Assembly: GCF_963667775.1 (NCBI RefSeq)
Contig: NZ_OY764015.1
Span: 812,501-876,500 of the forward strand
Direction: 5' to 3'
Length of the DNA stretch: 64,000 bases
Source: an uncultured Trichococcus sp.
GTDB lineage: Bacteria; Bacillota; Bacilli; Lactobacillales; Aerococcaceae
In this document: positions 8,801 to 15,734 of the stretch, piece after piece
How the letters are laid out: every line of letters starts with the position of its first letter
Position numbering within the stretch: the first letter of the stretch is position 1
Made by a program: the position numbers and the translations under genes
Notes under the pieces: model-generated
Databases searched by the model: none
What the model was told of the DNA's origin: nothing
The model's input: only the letters and a program-made list of their open reading frames with translations

Positions 8801-10127
8801 TCGCCAATGCGCTCATAAGCGCGTTTATAGCTGGTAGCGCGGCTTGATAGATTGGATAGAAGGCAGTCAACAGATTCACTTTTATCTGATTCAGCGAGTT
8901 TGCGAATTCTTGGTTAGTTTTGAGCGAGTTCCATAGACCTTGCCCTAAAGCCATTATTCCGCGATACAGGAAAGTGAACACAATCAGCTGATTCCCCAAC
9001 ATCCAGATTGTTTTGCGCCATCCGCCTACATACTTACCTAAAGCGCTGTTGCTTTGTGACAACCCTTTATTCATGCGGCTGCCCGATTGGTTGAACATAG
9101 AGAAGAAGCTGCCCAATTTTTTACCAACCGACTTAGTGCCGTGTGCAATATTATTGGAAACGCGGTTGAACAGGCCACCGAATCGCGACCAGGTATTACC
9201 CGCTTTTGCAGATGCATTTGAAATACTCTTTACCCCAGAAGCCGCATTCCCCGTTTGAATACTAGACTTATCAAGCGTGTCTCCAAGCCCAAAAAGAGCA
9301 GTTCTGAGAGCCTTTGCCCTGTCTTCCGTCGTTGCATAAGCCTGTTGCAAAGCGTCGTTAGAACTTATTAATTTGTTCATTTTAGCCGTTTGCACTTGTA
9401 TCTTTTGCATGGTGTCTACTGATTTGTCGGAATCTACTGTACTAAAGCCGGAGTCGAATGAACCGACCGTTTTTCTCTGTGACTCATACACCTTCTGCAT
9501 ATTTGCAATCTTGGAACGCAACGTTTCGAGTTTGCTTTCATTTTGCTCCATTGTAGTCGCTATTCTCTTCAGGCTAGCAGGAACGGCATCGAACTCAGCC
9601 TTCATTGTCCGGGCCATTTCGCGCGCTTTGTTTCGGTAACTCGTCATTTTTTGTTCAGCGCTAGCAATTTGCTCGTCGTACTTCACCACAGCACCTGTGT
9701 CGTTGTCTTTTACAGCTGATGTACGCTTAGCCGCCAGATGGGCAATCTTGTTCTGAGCCGCTCTAGCTTGACCCATTTTCGAGTTGATATCCTTGACCAT
9801 CAAATCGATCTCTTTGCCAGCCCTAGCGCGCGTCTGTTTAAACCCTTGCTCCAGATTGCGGGATGTTGCATCAGTCTTGCTTTTGGATAACTCTTCCATC
9901 CGGTCCATTTGTTGGCTGAACTTCTTGATGAAATCGCCGAGTGTGTTTTCTACTTTTTTCGTAGCATCGCTCATATCCAGATTCTGCTCGATTTTTTCAC
10001 CACTCTGACCAGTGGCGCTTTCGATTTTTTTCAAAAGACCGTTAATTTGCGGTAAAACACGGTTGATAGACTCTTGGACGTTCTTCGTGTTTACCTCGAG
10101 CAGAACCTCCAGTTTTTCTAACTCCAT
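5889..10127 (-). CDS. Tail tape measure protein with lytic transglycosylase-like domain
   Basis: 1412 aa, the largest gene. The first 300 residues are coiled coil (QSINRVLPQINGLLKKIES, many Lys/Gln/Glu heptads). Hydrophobic segments occur near residues 380-410 (MLGNQLIVFTFLYRGIMAL) and about 840-870 (WAIAIGAAIAVGVLLW). Residues of about 1190-1260 contain QSESGGNEKAIQ, then TGDLAKGLVQVI and PGHDNRLNG, typical of a soluble lytic transglycosylase/lysozyme fold with the Glu of SESGG as candidate catalytic acid. It sets tail length and likely helps cross the cell wall during DNA entry. At about 0.15 nm per residue a tail near 210 nm would be expected (rule of thumb). It lies between the tail chaperone and distal tail genes, as usual. 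Confidence 0.93.
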   Translation of the reverse strand: MELEKLEVLLEVNTKNVQESINRVLPQINGLLKKIESATGQSGEKIEQNLDMSDATKKVENTLGDFIKKFSQQMDRMEELSKSKTDATSRNLEQGFKQTRARAGKEIDLMVKDINSKMGQARAAQNKIAHLAAKRTSAVKDNDTGAVVKYDEQIASAEQKMTSYRNKAREMARTMKAEFDAVPASLKRIATTMEQNESKLETLRSKIANMQKVYESQRKTVGSFDSGFSTVDSDKSVDTMQKIQVQTAKMNKLISSNDALQQAYATTEDRAKALRTALFGLGDTLDKSSIQTGNAASGVKSISNASAKAGNTWSRFGGLFNRVSNNIAHGTKSVGKKLGSFFSMFNQSGSRMNKGLSQSNSALGKYVGGWRKTIWMLGNQLIVFTFLYRGIMALGQGLWNSLKTNQEFANSLNQIKVNLLTAFYPIYQAALPAINALMSALAKATGYIASFIANIFGSTYEAAKQGASGLYDNVKALEDTGTGATDAKDKIKELQRSLMGFDEINRIGLDVNSDADAGAGSGSGAGTPGIDFNTPDYSTPAWLSKFADNARNILSQLFEPVQAAWNKYGKSVMDAAKFALTEVWELTKSIGRSFMEVWTGGSGERILGNILQIIASILTSVGNLANGLREAWETNDLGVSIFTTILGIIEILTGHFRDMAKATEDWTESLDFTPLMTSIDTLLKALAPLTDNIGAGLSWLYREVLLPLAGWAIEDALPAFLDALSGALKFLNEITEALQPTFQWLWDDFLAPIAAWTGGVIVSILEGLASSLSGIGDFVSEHQVGFSNFVVAFASFAGALKVISGLKTLTGILSGVFGWLSSIGGLSGVLGGIGTAVGGVVTFLGGPWAIAIGAAIAVGVLLWKNWDTIKEKASQLGGWISEKWSGIKTATSEAWGNVSTKVSTKANEAKNGAINAFSTMKTKVGEYLSSIQSTASTTFDKVTGWATGLGSKIAEGLRKGLDSVKSAAASIANGIVGVIGKAVNGVIGGINWILDKVGAGGNKLSTWAVPTYAQGTNAHPGGLAMVNDGSGKNYREAFQLPGGQVGLFPNQRNMLVNLPRGAKVLDGERTNSMYGGVPRYANGIGDWFSKAYNGAKEMAGTVWDYLSNPSELLDIAISKFVNLSGAVNPALAIAKGGISTVAGSATNFIKGMLEKGSESPVGTGVERWRPTVIRALSMNGLPTTDSYVNAWLRQIQSESGGNEKAIQGNIGDINNKTGDLAKGLVQVIGATFNAYKFPGHDNRLNGLDSLLAGINYAKSRYGATGMLSVIGNGHGYENGGVVSNEGYYRLAEGNKKEMVIPLEKRNRALELLEIAKDYLGVSDTSSLQMPDLFLETPMQRLDMPISTREAGGGLTGMSESISNALAMYAASGNKASGPMEVTLVMDGQKIGKIVINEINEIIDRTGAIPINI

Positions 10128-10487
10128 TTATTTCACCTCCTGTTTTTTCGCCTTCCTAGCCCTTGTAGCTTTTATGGCTTGCGCCATTATCATCATGCGT
10201 TGTTGATCTTCTTCCATTTCCTTCACAAGTCGTTCCTCTTCTGTGATTTCCTCCACTTTCCCAGCGAATGGATAGGCTGATTCGAAGCTTGGCATCTTAG
10301 ATGGCTCATTCATCGCGTAAGCCATTAGTTGAGCTAGGCGATAGTTTAGGTTAGCTTCTTGCTTGATATCTTCTTCTTTGATGCGTTGGTTCGCATCCAC
10401 TTGCACGATAATTTCTTCAAATGTTTTTGACCAATACTCATCCGAAGGGATTCCATTTTGAACTGCCGGAAGATACATATCGTTCAA
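10128..10487 (-). CDS. Tail assembly chaperone, downstream (T) part, probably made by -1 frameshift
   Basis: The standalone reading frame could begin at a TTG at 10487 (119 aa), but the frame is open and protein-like well upstream, without a stop, back to the slippery sequence at 10595-10601 in the preceding gene. A -1 shift there would give a 263-residue fusion from 10918 to 10128. The sequence is charged and helical (IQVDANQRIKEEDIKQEAN, KEMEEDQQRMM, and a Lys/Arg-rich tail). In siphoviruses the G and GT chaperone proteins coat the tape measure protein during tail assembly, and this pair sits directly upstream of it. A separate internal start remains possible but has no good ribosome binding site. 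Confidence 0.75.
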   Translation of the reverse strand: MNDMYLPAVQNGIPSDEYWSKTFEEIIVQVDANQRIKEEDIKQEANLNYRLAQLMAYAMNEPSKMPSFESAYPFAGKVEEITEEERLVKEMEEDQQRMMIMAQAIKATRARKAKKQEVK

Positions 10488-10519
10488 GAGTTCGGTAAGA
10501 GTTGTGTATTCTTTCCGAT

Positions 10520-10918
10520 TTACAAGATTGATTCCTCTTCCGTCGCGTTGTCCAGGGTCAGGTCTTCGCTTTCTGCCTTGTCTTTCGATTTCCCGAAAAA
10601 ACCTGCCTCGCCCAGAAGATCTTGAACGATTCCGAACAATTCCATAGAATTGCCGCCATCATCGATAAAGTTCTCAAAAGCTTTAACGACATCTGCTTCT
10701 TTCACGCCATGAACGGTATTTGACAGATGCAGAACGATCAGAACTTTGTTGGCAGGTGGAAGTTTCATCTCGCCTTCATTTTTAATGAAAAGACCCATCA
10801 AGGACTCGTCCAAACGTTTCTCGATATTCAAGATAGCCCTTCCGGTAAGGCGGCATTCAAGCGTAAGCCCTCCGAAGTTGACCGTTTTTGTAGTAGGCAT
10901 TTTTGTAATTTGTCCCAT
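10520..10918 (-). CDS. Tail assembly chaperone, upstream (G) part
   Basis: 132 aa; ATG preceded by GGAGGTTTATATAC. It resembles the DUF6096-type tail assembly chaperones that lie between the tail tube and tape measure genes of Gram-positive siphoviruses. The N-terminal half is a small folded domain (VNFGGLTLECRLTGRAILNIE); the C-terminal 25 residues are acidic (KAESEDLTLDNATEEESIL). The slippery heptamer overlaps codons 106-108 (Gly-Phe-Phe), so the acidic tail is present only in the unshifted form. Function by position and homologue pattern; not catalytic. Confidence 0.8.
   Translation of the reverse strand: MGQITKMPTTKTVNFGGLTLECRLTGRAILNIEKRLDESLMGLFIKNEGEMKLPPANKVLIVLHLSNTVHGVKEADVVKAFENFIDDGGNSMELFGIVQDLLGEAGFFGKSKDKAESEDLTLDNATEEESIL
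10595..10601 (-). promoter_or_regulatory. Slippery heptamer T TTT TTC for -1 frameshifting
   Basis: On the minus strand the G-gene codons GGT TTT TTC contain T TTT TTC in the zero frame, a canonical X XXY YYZ slip site. After a -1 shift the reading frame has no stop for 157 codons and joins the downstream chaperone frame. Position and gene context match the conserved tail-chaperone frameshift of dsDNA phages. No strong downstream stem-loop was found by eye. Confidence 0.75.
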
Positions 10919-10944
10919 GTATATAAACCTCCGATTTTTTTATG

Positions 10945-10980
10945 AAAAGAAAAAAGGGCAATCGCTTGGACTGCCCTTCA
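10945..10980 (-). terminator. Intrinsic terminator after the tail tube gene
   Basis: A 7-bp stem (AAGGGCA at 10972-10978 complementing TGCCCTT at 10954-10960 on the minus strand, 11-nt loop) is followed by a run of six T. It lies between the tail tube gene and the tail chaperone gene and probably lowers downstream expression relative to the abundant tube protein. Confidence 0.7.
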
Positions 10981-10986
10981 TTTTAG

Positions 10987-11424
10987 TTACACTACCGGCG
11001 CGAAGTCCGGACCGTCAGAAACTACGATAACCAATGTGAATTCAAGTGCTCCGTTGATTTCAGCGGCGCTGAACTTGAATTTTGGCACACCTTTGAAAGT
11101 GACTGCCATACCATCCGGATAAACCACTTTGAATTCCGTTTCCACTCCGGTTTCGACCAATGTGTGCACATCTGTGAAGTTTGCGGTTTGGTATACAATC
11201 GCGAATTCTAAGTTATCAGTATCTTCGATACCAGCGATATATTTTCTTTTTGCATCGGCTAGCGTAGTGACATCTACACGTTCCGGATCTCCACCTAATT
11301 GAGGGATCCCTTTGACACCGGCTAATTCTACGAATTCGGCTAATTTTTTGTACGAAAGAACTGTACCTTTTGTTAACAACCCCACGATTTCACCGGCGAA
11401 TTGTTGTAATTCCAATTTCTCCAT
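10987..11424 (-). CDS. Major tail tube protein
   Basis: 145 aa. Position (after the tail terminator gene, before the chaperone pair) and a beta-rich sequence (YIAGIEDTDNLEFAIVYQ, VVYPDGMAVTFKGVPKFKF) identify it as the tail tube subunit that polymerises around the tape measure. An intrinsic terminator directly follows, as is common for this highly expressed gene. The N-terminus reads EKLELQQFAGE, which resembles the LNLQxFA cleavage motif seen at the start of this phage's scaffold and capsid proteins; processing by the phage Prp-like protease is possible but less certain than for those two. Confidence 0.8.
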   Translation of the reverse strand: MEKLELQQFAGEIVGLLTKGTVLSYKKLAEFVELAGVKGIPQLGGDPERVDVTTLADAKRKYIAGIEDTDNLEFAIVYQTANFTDVHTLVETGVETEFKVVYPDGMAVTFKGVPKFKFSAAEINGALEFTLVIVVSDGPDFAPVV

Positions 11425-11437
11425 ATTCCTTTTCCTC

Positions 11438-11794
11438 CTATAAAAAAACTATTTTTGTTTTGTTGTCCACGATTGCCCTGCACTCAAGCACGATGCGCTT
11501 TAACCCGGCCACGTTGGCATCCTTATCGGATACCTTGAACCCAAGTTTTCTCATGCCGTCAGCAATATTTGCAGCAAGATCAGAAACGCTCTTTATTCCG
11601 TAAACTTCGATAACGACTGTCCATTTTGTTTGCAGCTCATTTCTGTACGCGTCGATTGCATGCCCTTCTGCGGCGGTACGATATATCGCACAAGGAAAAG
11701 TAGCCATTTCTTGCGGATAATCGGTGCTGAAGTCTTCAAGGCCATCAACCGAACTTAAGAGATATGCAATTTCTTGTTTCATATTGAACCTCAT
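11438..11794 (-). CDS. Tail terminator / minor tail protein
   Basis: 118 aa, between the HK97-gp10-like gene and the tail tube gene, the usual place of the tail terminator (joining tail to head). The fold is suggested by an alternating helix/strand pattern (MKQEIAYLLSSVDGLEDFSTD, then TKWTVVIEVYGIKSVSDLAAN). It overlaps the upstream gene by 4 bp. Low sequence conservation is normal for this family, so the call is mostly positional. Confidence 0.6.
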   Translation of the reverse strand: MRFNMKQEIAYLLSSVDGLEDFSTDYPQEMATFPCAIYRTAAEGHAIDAYRNELQTKWTVVIEVYGIKSVSDLAANIADGMRKLGFKVSDKDANVAGLKRIVLECRAIVDNKTKIVFL

Positions 11795-12339
11795 TGACCC
11801 AACCCCTTCCGCAAATTCTTCTGAACGTGCTCTTTGTATACTTCTTCAGCTTTATCGATACCTTCTTTGAATGCCGGATACATGAACGGTCTAGCAGGTT
11901 GTCCGCTCGTACGATAGAACTCCTTGCCTTGAATCGTTATTTTCCGCATGCCGTATATCGCCGTAAGATCGATATCGACAGCATCGACAGGGAAAAACCA
12001 AGCCTCTTTCGTGTAAACTGGGTTAACGCCTTCAGGCAGATCCTTCGGAGAAGCTTCACCGACCGGACCAGTACCAAATTCGCGAAACACCGAAACGGGA
12101 TCGTCATTCCACACGCGACCCACTATTTTTCCTTCGCTGTCCTTCACGACTTCGTTCTTATTGCTGCCAGCCAAACCGCCACGATTGTAGTAAATGCTTG
12201 AATTCAGCTTACTTTCTACTCTTCCTTGAATATCTTCGACTATCTCGAATGTCGCATCGAAAACCGCATCTTCAAGGGTCGTTGGCAGTTTTTTTAATTT
12301 TGCGTTAAGCCTATCCAATCCAGTTATCGTTACCTTCAT
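11791..12339 (-). CDS. HK97 gp10-family head-tail joining protein
   Basis: 182 aa. The start MKVTITGLDRLNAKLKKLP and the motif AKxxxxxxEFGTGP (here VFREFGTGPVGEASP) are typical of HK97-gp10-like neck proteins; C-terminal QPARPFMYPAF matches the family's ARPFLRPA region. It sits in the canonical order connector, adaptor, gp10, tail terminator, tube. It is slightly longer than the usual 130-150 aa because of an insertion around residues 90-130. Confidence 0.85.
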   Translation of the reverse strand: MKVTITGLDRLNAKLKKLPTTLEDAVFDATFEIVEDIQGRVESKLNSSIYYNRGGLAGSNKNEVVKDSEGKIVGRVWNDDPVSVFREFGTGPVGEASPKDLPEGVNPVYTKEAWFFPVDAVDIDLTAIYGMRKITIQGKEFYRTSGQPARPFMYPAFKEGIDKAEEVYKEHVQKNLRKGLGQ

Positions 12340-12340
12340 A

Positions 12341-12688
12341 TCAAGTCTCCTTAATCAACTTTTCAAGTTTTACATTGAGGTGGTCTGAGAAGGGTTCGAT
12401 TGACAAAATTTCATAATCAGGATCCGCCCCAGGATCTACGTAGAGGCAAATGCCATCCTTTTCGTTTTTGCCAGGAATAAGGCTTTCGCCTTGATACTTG
12501 CAAGTCTTGATATAGGGCAAACGTCCACCGTATATCTGAGCATTAACCACACCGCCTGCAGATTGCACATTCATGCGTAACAGTTCGGCGTCCCTGCTGT
12601 AAGAGATGGTTTTATCCCCCTCTTCGTCGCGTGTGACAATTCGCTTCTTCAGGTAAACTGTCTTTAGATCCCTTTCGCGTAACCTCAT
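12341..12688 (-). CDS. Head-tail adaptor / head closure protein
   Basis: 115 aa, MRLRERDLKTVYLKKR. Gene order (after the connector, before gp10) fits a head closure protein such as SPP1 gp16. It overlaps the preceding connector by 4 bp and the following gene starts 1 bp after its stop, so translation is coupled. Beta-rich (ICLYVDPGADPDYEILSIEPF). No catalytic residues expected. Confidence 0.65.
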   Translation of the reverse strand: MRLRERDLKTVYLKKRIVTRDEEGDKTISYSRDAELLRMNVQSAGGVVNAQIYGGRLPYIKTCKYQGESLIPGKNEKDGICLYVDPGADPDYEILSIEPFSDHLNVKLEKLIKET

Positions 12689-13029
12689 CTGACACGCCCC
12701 ATTCCCGCCACGCGGTATTTGTTTAGCTGAGAGCGTATCTTTCTCGGGATCCCATCTTCAAACGTCTGAGATACGCCGCCTTCTGATCTGGATAACTCAC
12801 CTTCAGAACCTTGCTGGTTGTACCTTATTTTGGCCAGGTCGCGGATGCATGTTGTCATACCGAAGTGAATATCATCCCGGTTGCAATAGCCCAGGGCCTC
12901 CATTACGGCATCATCATAGATGTCCTCTAAAAGCTTCTGTTCAGCAGCATCCATGCTCGACTTGCCAAGAAATCGGACGAACTTTTCAATCTCTATTGTG
13001 CGATCATACGATTGCAACACAATCACCAA
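12685..13029 (-). CDS. Head-tail connector protein (gp15/gp6-like)
   Basis: 114 aa, largely helical. It has the pattern of phage_connect_1/QLRG-type proteins: an N-terminal helical bundle (FLGKSSMDAAEQKLLEDIYDD), a DDIHFGMTTCIRDLAKIRYNQ helix, and a basic C-terminus (RKIRSQLNKYRV). It forms the ring below the portal. Located directly after the small genes following the capsid gene. A start at GTG within MVIVLQ is possible; the annotated start overlaps nothing. Confidence 0.7.
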   Translation of the reverse strand: MVIVLQSYDRTIEIEKFVRFLGKSSMDAAEQKLLEDIYDDAVMEALGYCNRDDIHFGMTTCIRDLAKIRYNQQGSEGELSRSEGGVSQTFEDGIPRKIRSQLNKYRVAGMGRVR

Positions 13030-13033
13030 CCCC

Positions 13034-13255
13034 TCAATCTGCGCTGTCCGATGCCTTTAACGCGTCGCTTTTATTTGCGCTTGCTTTGCGAGTGACTTTC
13101 TCTTTCGGAAGCTCTGAGCCTATGTGAACTTCTGACACTATACCTAGTTCCAAAAGTCTTTCTAGTTTTTCTTTATCGCCATTGATAACGGTACCTTTTT
13201 TTACAATTTCTTTGGATTCCGCGTCAACGTAGTCTCTTTTTGTTAAATAAGCCAT
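13034..13255 (-). CDS. Hypothetical small late protein
   Basis: 73 aa, strong AGGAGG site. Charged (YLTKRDYVDAESKEIVKKGT), ending in a Lys/Ala/Ser-rich tail. Small proteins of this kind between the capsid and connector genes are common in Gram-positive phages; some have a Rho-N-like or head-fibre function, but nothing diagnostic is seen. Same operon, 5 bp before the connector gene. Confidence 0.6.
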   Translation of the reverse strand: MAYLTKRDYVDAESKEIVKKGTVINGDKEKLERLLELGIVSEVHIGSELPKEKVTRKASANKSDALKASDSAD

Positions 13256-13274
13256 GATTTAACCTCCTCGGCGC

Positions 13275-13460
13275 CTATTCGCCATCTTCTCCGTCTTTTT
13301 TCGAATCATCTTCCAAGATCTCGAATAACTTTTCATCATAAGCTTCTTTTTTGATGGTTAGTGTTTCATTTTCAACATAACGCTTGCCGCTATATCGCAC
13401 AGGCATTTCCTTGACTCTTACTTTCATTTCTACACCTCCAAAAATAATAGGCGCCGACAA
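13275..13460 (-). CDS. Hypothetical small late protein
   Basis: 61 aa, good ribosome binding site (GGAGGTGT before the ATG of MKVRVKEMPVR, an internal start about 11 codons in; the longer start lies inside the terminator stem that precedes it). The likely product is therefore about 50 aa from 13427: MKVRVKEMPVRYSGKRYVEN and an acidic C-terminus DDSKKDGEDGE. It resembles short head-associated proteins that follow the capsid gene. No known domain. Confidence 0.55.
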   Translation of the reverse strand: MSAPIIFGGVEMKVRVKEMPVRYSGKRYVENETLTIKKEAYDEKLFEILEDDSKKDGEDGE

Positions 13461-13475
13461 TAGTCAGCGCCCGGC
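13441..13475 (-). terminator. Intrinsic terminator after the major capsid gene
   Basis: On the minus strand GGCGCTGAC pairs with GTCGGCGCC (9 bp with one G-U, 4-nt loop; positions 13450-13471), followed by TATTATTTTT. It begins immediately after the capsid stop codon and would partially reduce transcription into the head-tail joining genes. Confidence 0.65.
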
Positions 13476-13478
13476 AAA

Positions 13479-14534
13479 TTAAGCGATTGGTTGCGCTTGG
13501 AAAACTTCGTCTGCGGCAGCGAAGGAAGGTAGCGCCGTAGCGACTGCTTTTTCCCATGTTCCGACAGGGTCAAGGTTTTCCTCGTAAACCATCGCCAACA
13601 CGTTACCGACCATGGAGATGTCCACAGCGGCGCGGCGTACTAAACGTTCTTCCGGAGTTGGCCCGAATACTGTTTCACCCAGAATCTCATCATCAAACAT
13701 GACGAATTTGTTTTCAGGGAAATAACGCTTCGTTGTGTAGGTACCGTTCTTTTGTTGCTCTTTGTACTTATCGTCGTACGTTCGGATGATCGGCAAGCCA
13801 TTAGACTGCATGAAGGCATCCAATTCGTTACGAGTCAGAACCTTGCCGGTGTCGCTACCGAAAACAGAAGCCTTCACTTGCGGATGGCGCAACAATGCAT
13901 TGAGAATCTTTTTAGATGTCAGAGCGCGTGTCGGCGTAATGCTCATCGCTTCGATCCAGCGGTCGATATCCCCTAATGGATCTGATGTCGGATCTGTCCA
14001 TAGGTCCGTTCCACTTAGCGCTTCTTTGTGGTCGGCTGGAACTTGGTAGTCCACTGTGGCGTTAAGTCCGTTCTCGTTGATGGTAACTTGGCCATTAGCA
14101 AGAACATCCATACGCATCTTCTCAACACGGGCCATTACACCTCTGACCAGAACTTCGATATCGTTGTAGACTTGCTCCGTCAAATACGTTTGCTCTTCAG
14201 GAGTTCTAGGGTTTTCCAAAGCCATGATATCTTTTTCTTTCAACTGCATCTTACGCTTGATAAATGCCAATTCAAGCGTCGCTTTTGCAGCTTGACGAGA
14301 TCCAATTTCAGATTCAGTGTCAAATGCGTGGATGCTTGCGATGACAGGGATGCCGCCACCACCGGTAATTTGCTCTAATTCCAGGGATGTCGTTTTGCGA
14401 GATGGGAACAATTCATCGCCCAATAATGTTGGAAGATTCCGGTTTCTTAAGTAGTTAAGCACTTCTTTATGGCTGAATAAGTCAAGGATCGATGTGCCTG
14501 CGAACATTTGTAATTTCATTTCATTTTTTAACAT
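13479..14534 (-). CDS. Major capsid protein (phage cap E family)
   Basis: 351 aa. TSILDLFSHKEVLNYLRNR, then SLELEQITGGGGIPVIASIHAFD and EVLVRGVMARVEKMRMDVLANG (seen in parts), match the E-family capsid proteins (pfam03864 type) of Gram-positive siphoviruses. It follows scaffold and decoration genes, and a terminator follows it. The N-terminus MLKNEMKLQMFAGTS carries an LQMFA motif like the leader of ribosomal protein L27; in staphylococcal phage 80alpha the capsid and scaffold are cut at such a site by the host Prp protease. This phage carries its own Prp-like gene, so the first 12 or so residues are likely removed. Confidence 0.92.
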   Translation of the reverse strand: MLKNEMKLQMFAGTSILDLFSHKEVLNYLRNRNLPTLLGDELFPSRKTTSLELEQITGGGGIPVIASIHAFDTESEIGSRQAAKATLELAFIKRKMQLKEKDIMALENPRTPEEQTYLTEQVYNDIEVLVRGVMARVEKMRMDVLANGQVTINENGLNATVDYQVPADHKEALSGTDLWTDPTSDPLGDIDRWIEAMSITPTRALTSKKILNALLRHPQVKASVFGSDTGKVLTRNELDAFMQSNGLPIIRTYDDKYKEQQKNGTYTTKRYFPENKFVMFDDEILGETVFGPTPEERLVRRAAVDISMVGNVLAMVYEENLDPVGTWEKAVATALPSFAAADEVFQAQPIA

Positions 14535-14558
14535 ATGTCTATTCCTCCTGTTGTGTTA

Positions 14559-14870
14559 TTAACGGTATTTGATGCCGGTCATTGCCGTCTTAGCGGCTGC
14601 AATCGGTTGTGCAGGCAAACGCTCAGCGATGATATAGCCTTCTACGATCACGGAGGCTGGTTGTGGTCCATGTGTTACATCGACACCATTCAGCAAGATT
14701 CCCTTGGCTGTTGCATCATTCGCCGGCCAAATAGCACCTGCAGGCACTACCTTGATGCCATTAGTGGTTACCGTTTGCGCGTGAGTAGAGGCGACTTGTT
14801 CCGTGAACGCTTGGAATTTAGCACTTGCCAGAAAATTGATTTCTTCATATTTTTGCTTTTCAAAATACAT
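14559..14870 (-). CDS. Head decoration / capsid accessory protein
   Basis: 103 aa between scaffold and capsid genes, the position of lambda gpD-like decoration proteins in many siphoviruses. Sequence features agree: VVPAGAIWPANDATAKGILLNGVDV and PASVIVEGYI are similar to the beta-tulip decoration proteins with K.G...P.G...A.A.G......V. Assigned by order and pattern; direct homology was not tested. Confidence 0.65.
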   Translation of the reverse strand: MYFEKQKYEEINFLASAKFQAFTEQVASTHAQTVTTNGIKVVPAGAIWPANDATAKGILLNGVDVTHGPQPASVIVEGYIIAERLPAQPIAAAKTAMTGIKYR

Positions 14871-14881
14871 GTTTATTCCTC

Positions 14882-15514
14882 CTATTTACCCCAAAGAGAT
14901 TTTTTGTTTTCGCTTCGTTGGTTCATTTCTTTTGCGAATTGCTCGCTTTTTGTTGTAGGTTTTGCGGTCGTTCCGCCGGCAGGGATGTCAATAGATGCGG
15001 CTAAACGCTTGTCCACCTCTGCTTGCACAGCTTCGGAAAACGCTTCTGATACTACATCGATGTGCGCTTTAACTGTGTTTTCATCGGAATAATTGAGGAT
15101 GTCAGCCAGTTTAGTGGGAAGACCCTTCTCCGAAAGAATGTCACTCGCAGTGAATTTCAATTCGCGTTGGTTTAGGCGCCTCTCTTTTTCGTCGAGTTCT
15201 GCCAAACGTTGCCTTTCAGCTTCGGCTGCCTTTTCCTCTGCAGACATTTGTCCAAGTTTCTCAGCTTGTGTCTTAGCGGTTTCGATTTGCTCTTTCGTTT
15301 GTGTTTCCCAATCCTTCTTAGCGTTTGCCAAAGCAGTATTTACAGCTTTTCCGATCAAGCTATCTAATTCTGATTGCGATTGCGGACCTGTAAATTCCGG
15401 AGGGTTGCCACCTTCTCCGCCCTCTCCTCCATCGCCTTCAGCGAACATCTGTAAATTGAGCGCTTTTTTAGCCTGAAGCAGATAATCGTATTTAGCGTTT
15501 TCCGATAAATTCAT
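14882..15514 (-). CDS. Scaffold protein (DUF4355-like)
   Basis: About 210 aa. The start is set at the ATG 8 nt after AAAGGAG (MNLSENAKYDYL); an ATG at 15520 is too close to that site. The central region is a long charged coiled coil (QTKEQIETAKTQAEKLGQMS, AEEKAAEAERQRLAELDEKE) and the C-terminus is basic (NQRSENKKSLWGK), as in DUF4355 scaffolds that guide capsid assembly and are then lost. Residues 17-26 read KALNLQMFAE, almost identical to the L27 leader and to the Prp cleavage motif of phage 80alpha scaffold; cleavage after FA would leave a chain starting EGDGGEGGEGG. Confidence 0.85.
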   Translation of the reverse strand: MNLSENAKYDYLLQAKKALNLQMFAEGDGGEGGEGGNPPEFTGPQSQSELDSLIGKAVNTALANAKKDWETQTKEQIETAKTQAEKLGQMSAEEKAAEAERQRLAELDEKERRLNQRELKFTASDILSEKGLPTKLADILNYSDENTVKAHIDVVSEAFSEAVQAEVDKRLAASIDIPAGGTTAKPTTKSEQFAKEMNQRSENKKSLWGK

Positions 15515-15734
15515 TTTCATTTCTCCTTTGCCCAATCAAGTCCCGCCTACTCGAACTGAAATCACGCAAAATAAGCCATCCAAGTAAGTGCCTAAGCCCA
15601 AACGAGTACAACTCCATGTGTCGCTATCCAGTTGTTTCAAAAAGCCAAGAGAGTGCGTTTAATTGCCGATTTCGGAGGCACCGCGATAAGTTTAGTGTCG
15701 TTCGAGGACAGTGGTTGACAATTTAATTAATTGT
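15515..15734. other. Non-coding gap inside the late operon
   Basis: About 220 bp between the Tad2-like gene and the scaffold gene, the largest gap in the otherwise tightly packed head operon. A small inverted repeat CAATT-AATTA-AATTG lies at the Tad2 stop. No consensus promoter or T-run terminator is convincing on the minus strand. A 41-codon frame exists but has no ribosome binding site. Its function is not evident; a leader or a remnant of a lost gene is possible. Confidence 0.4.

Noticed and set aside
13752-14378. Long plus-strand frames opposite the capsid gene
   Set aside because: They lie wholly antisense to a well-recognised gene and show no sites or motifs; they are shadows of codon bias.
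15582-15617. 41-codon frame (MELYSFGLRHLL...) in the Tad2-scaffold gap
   Set aside because: No ribosome binding site, overlaps the scaffold start in another frame, and the composition looks like chance.
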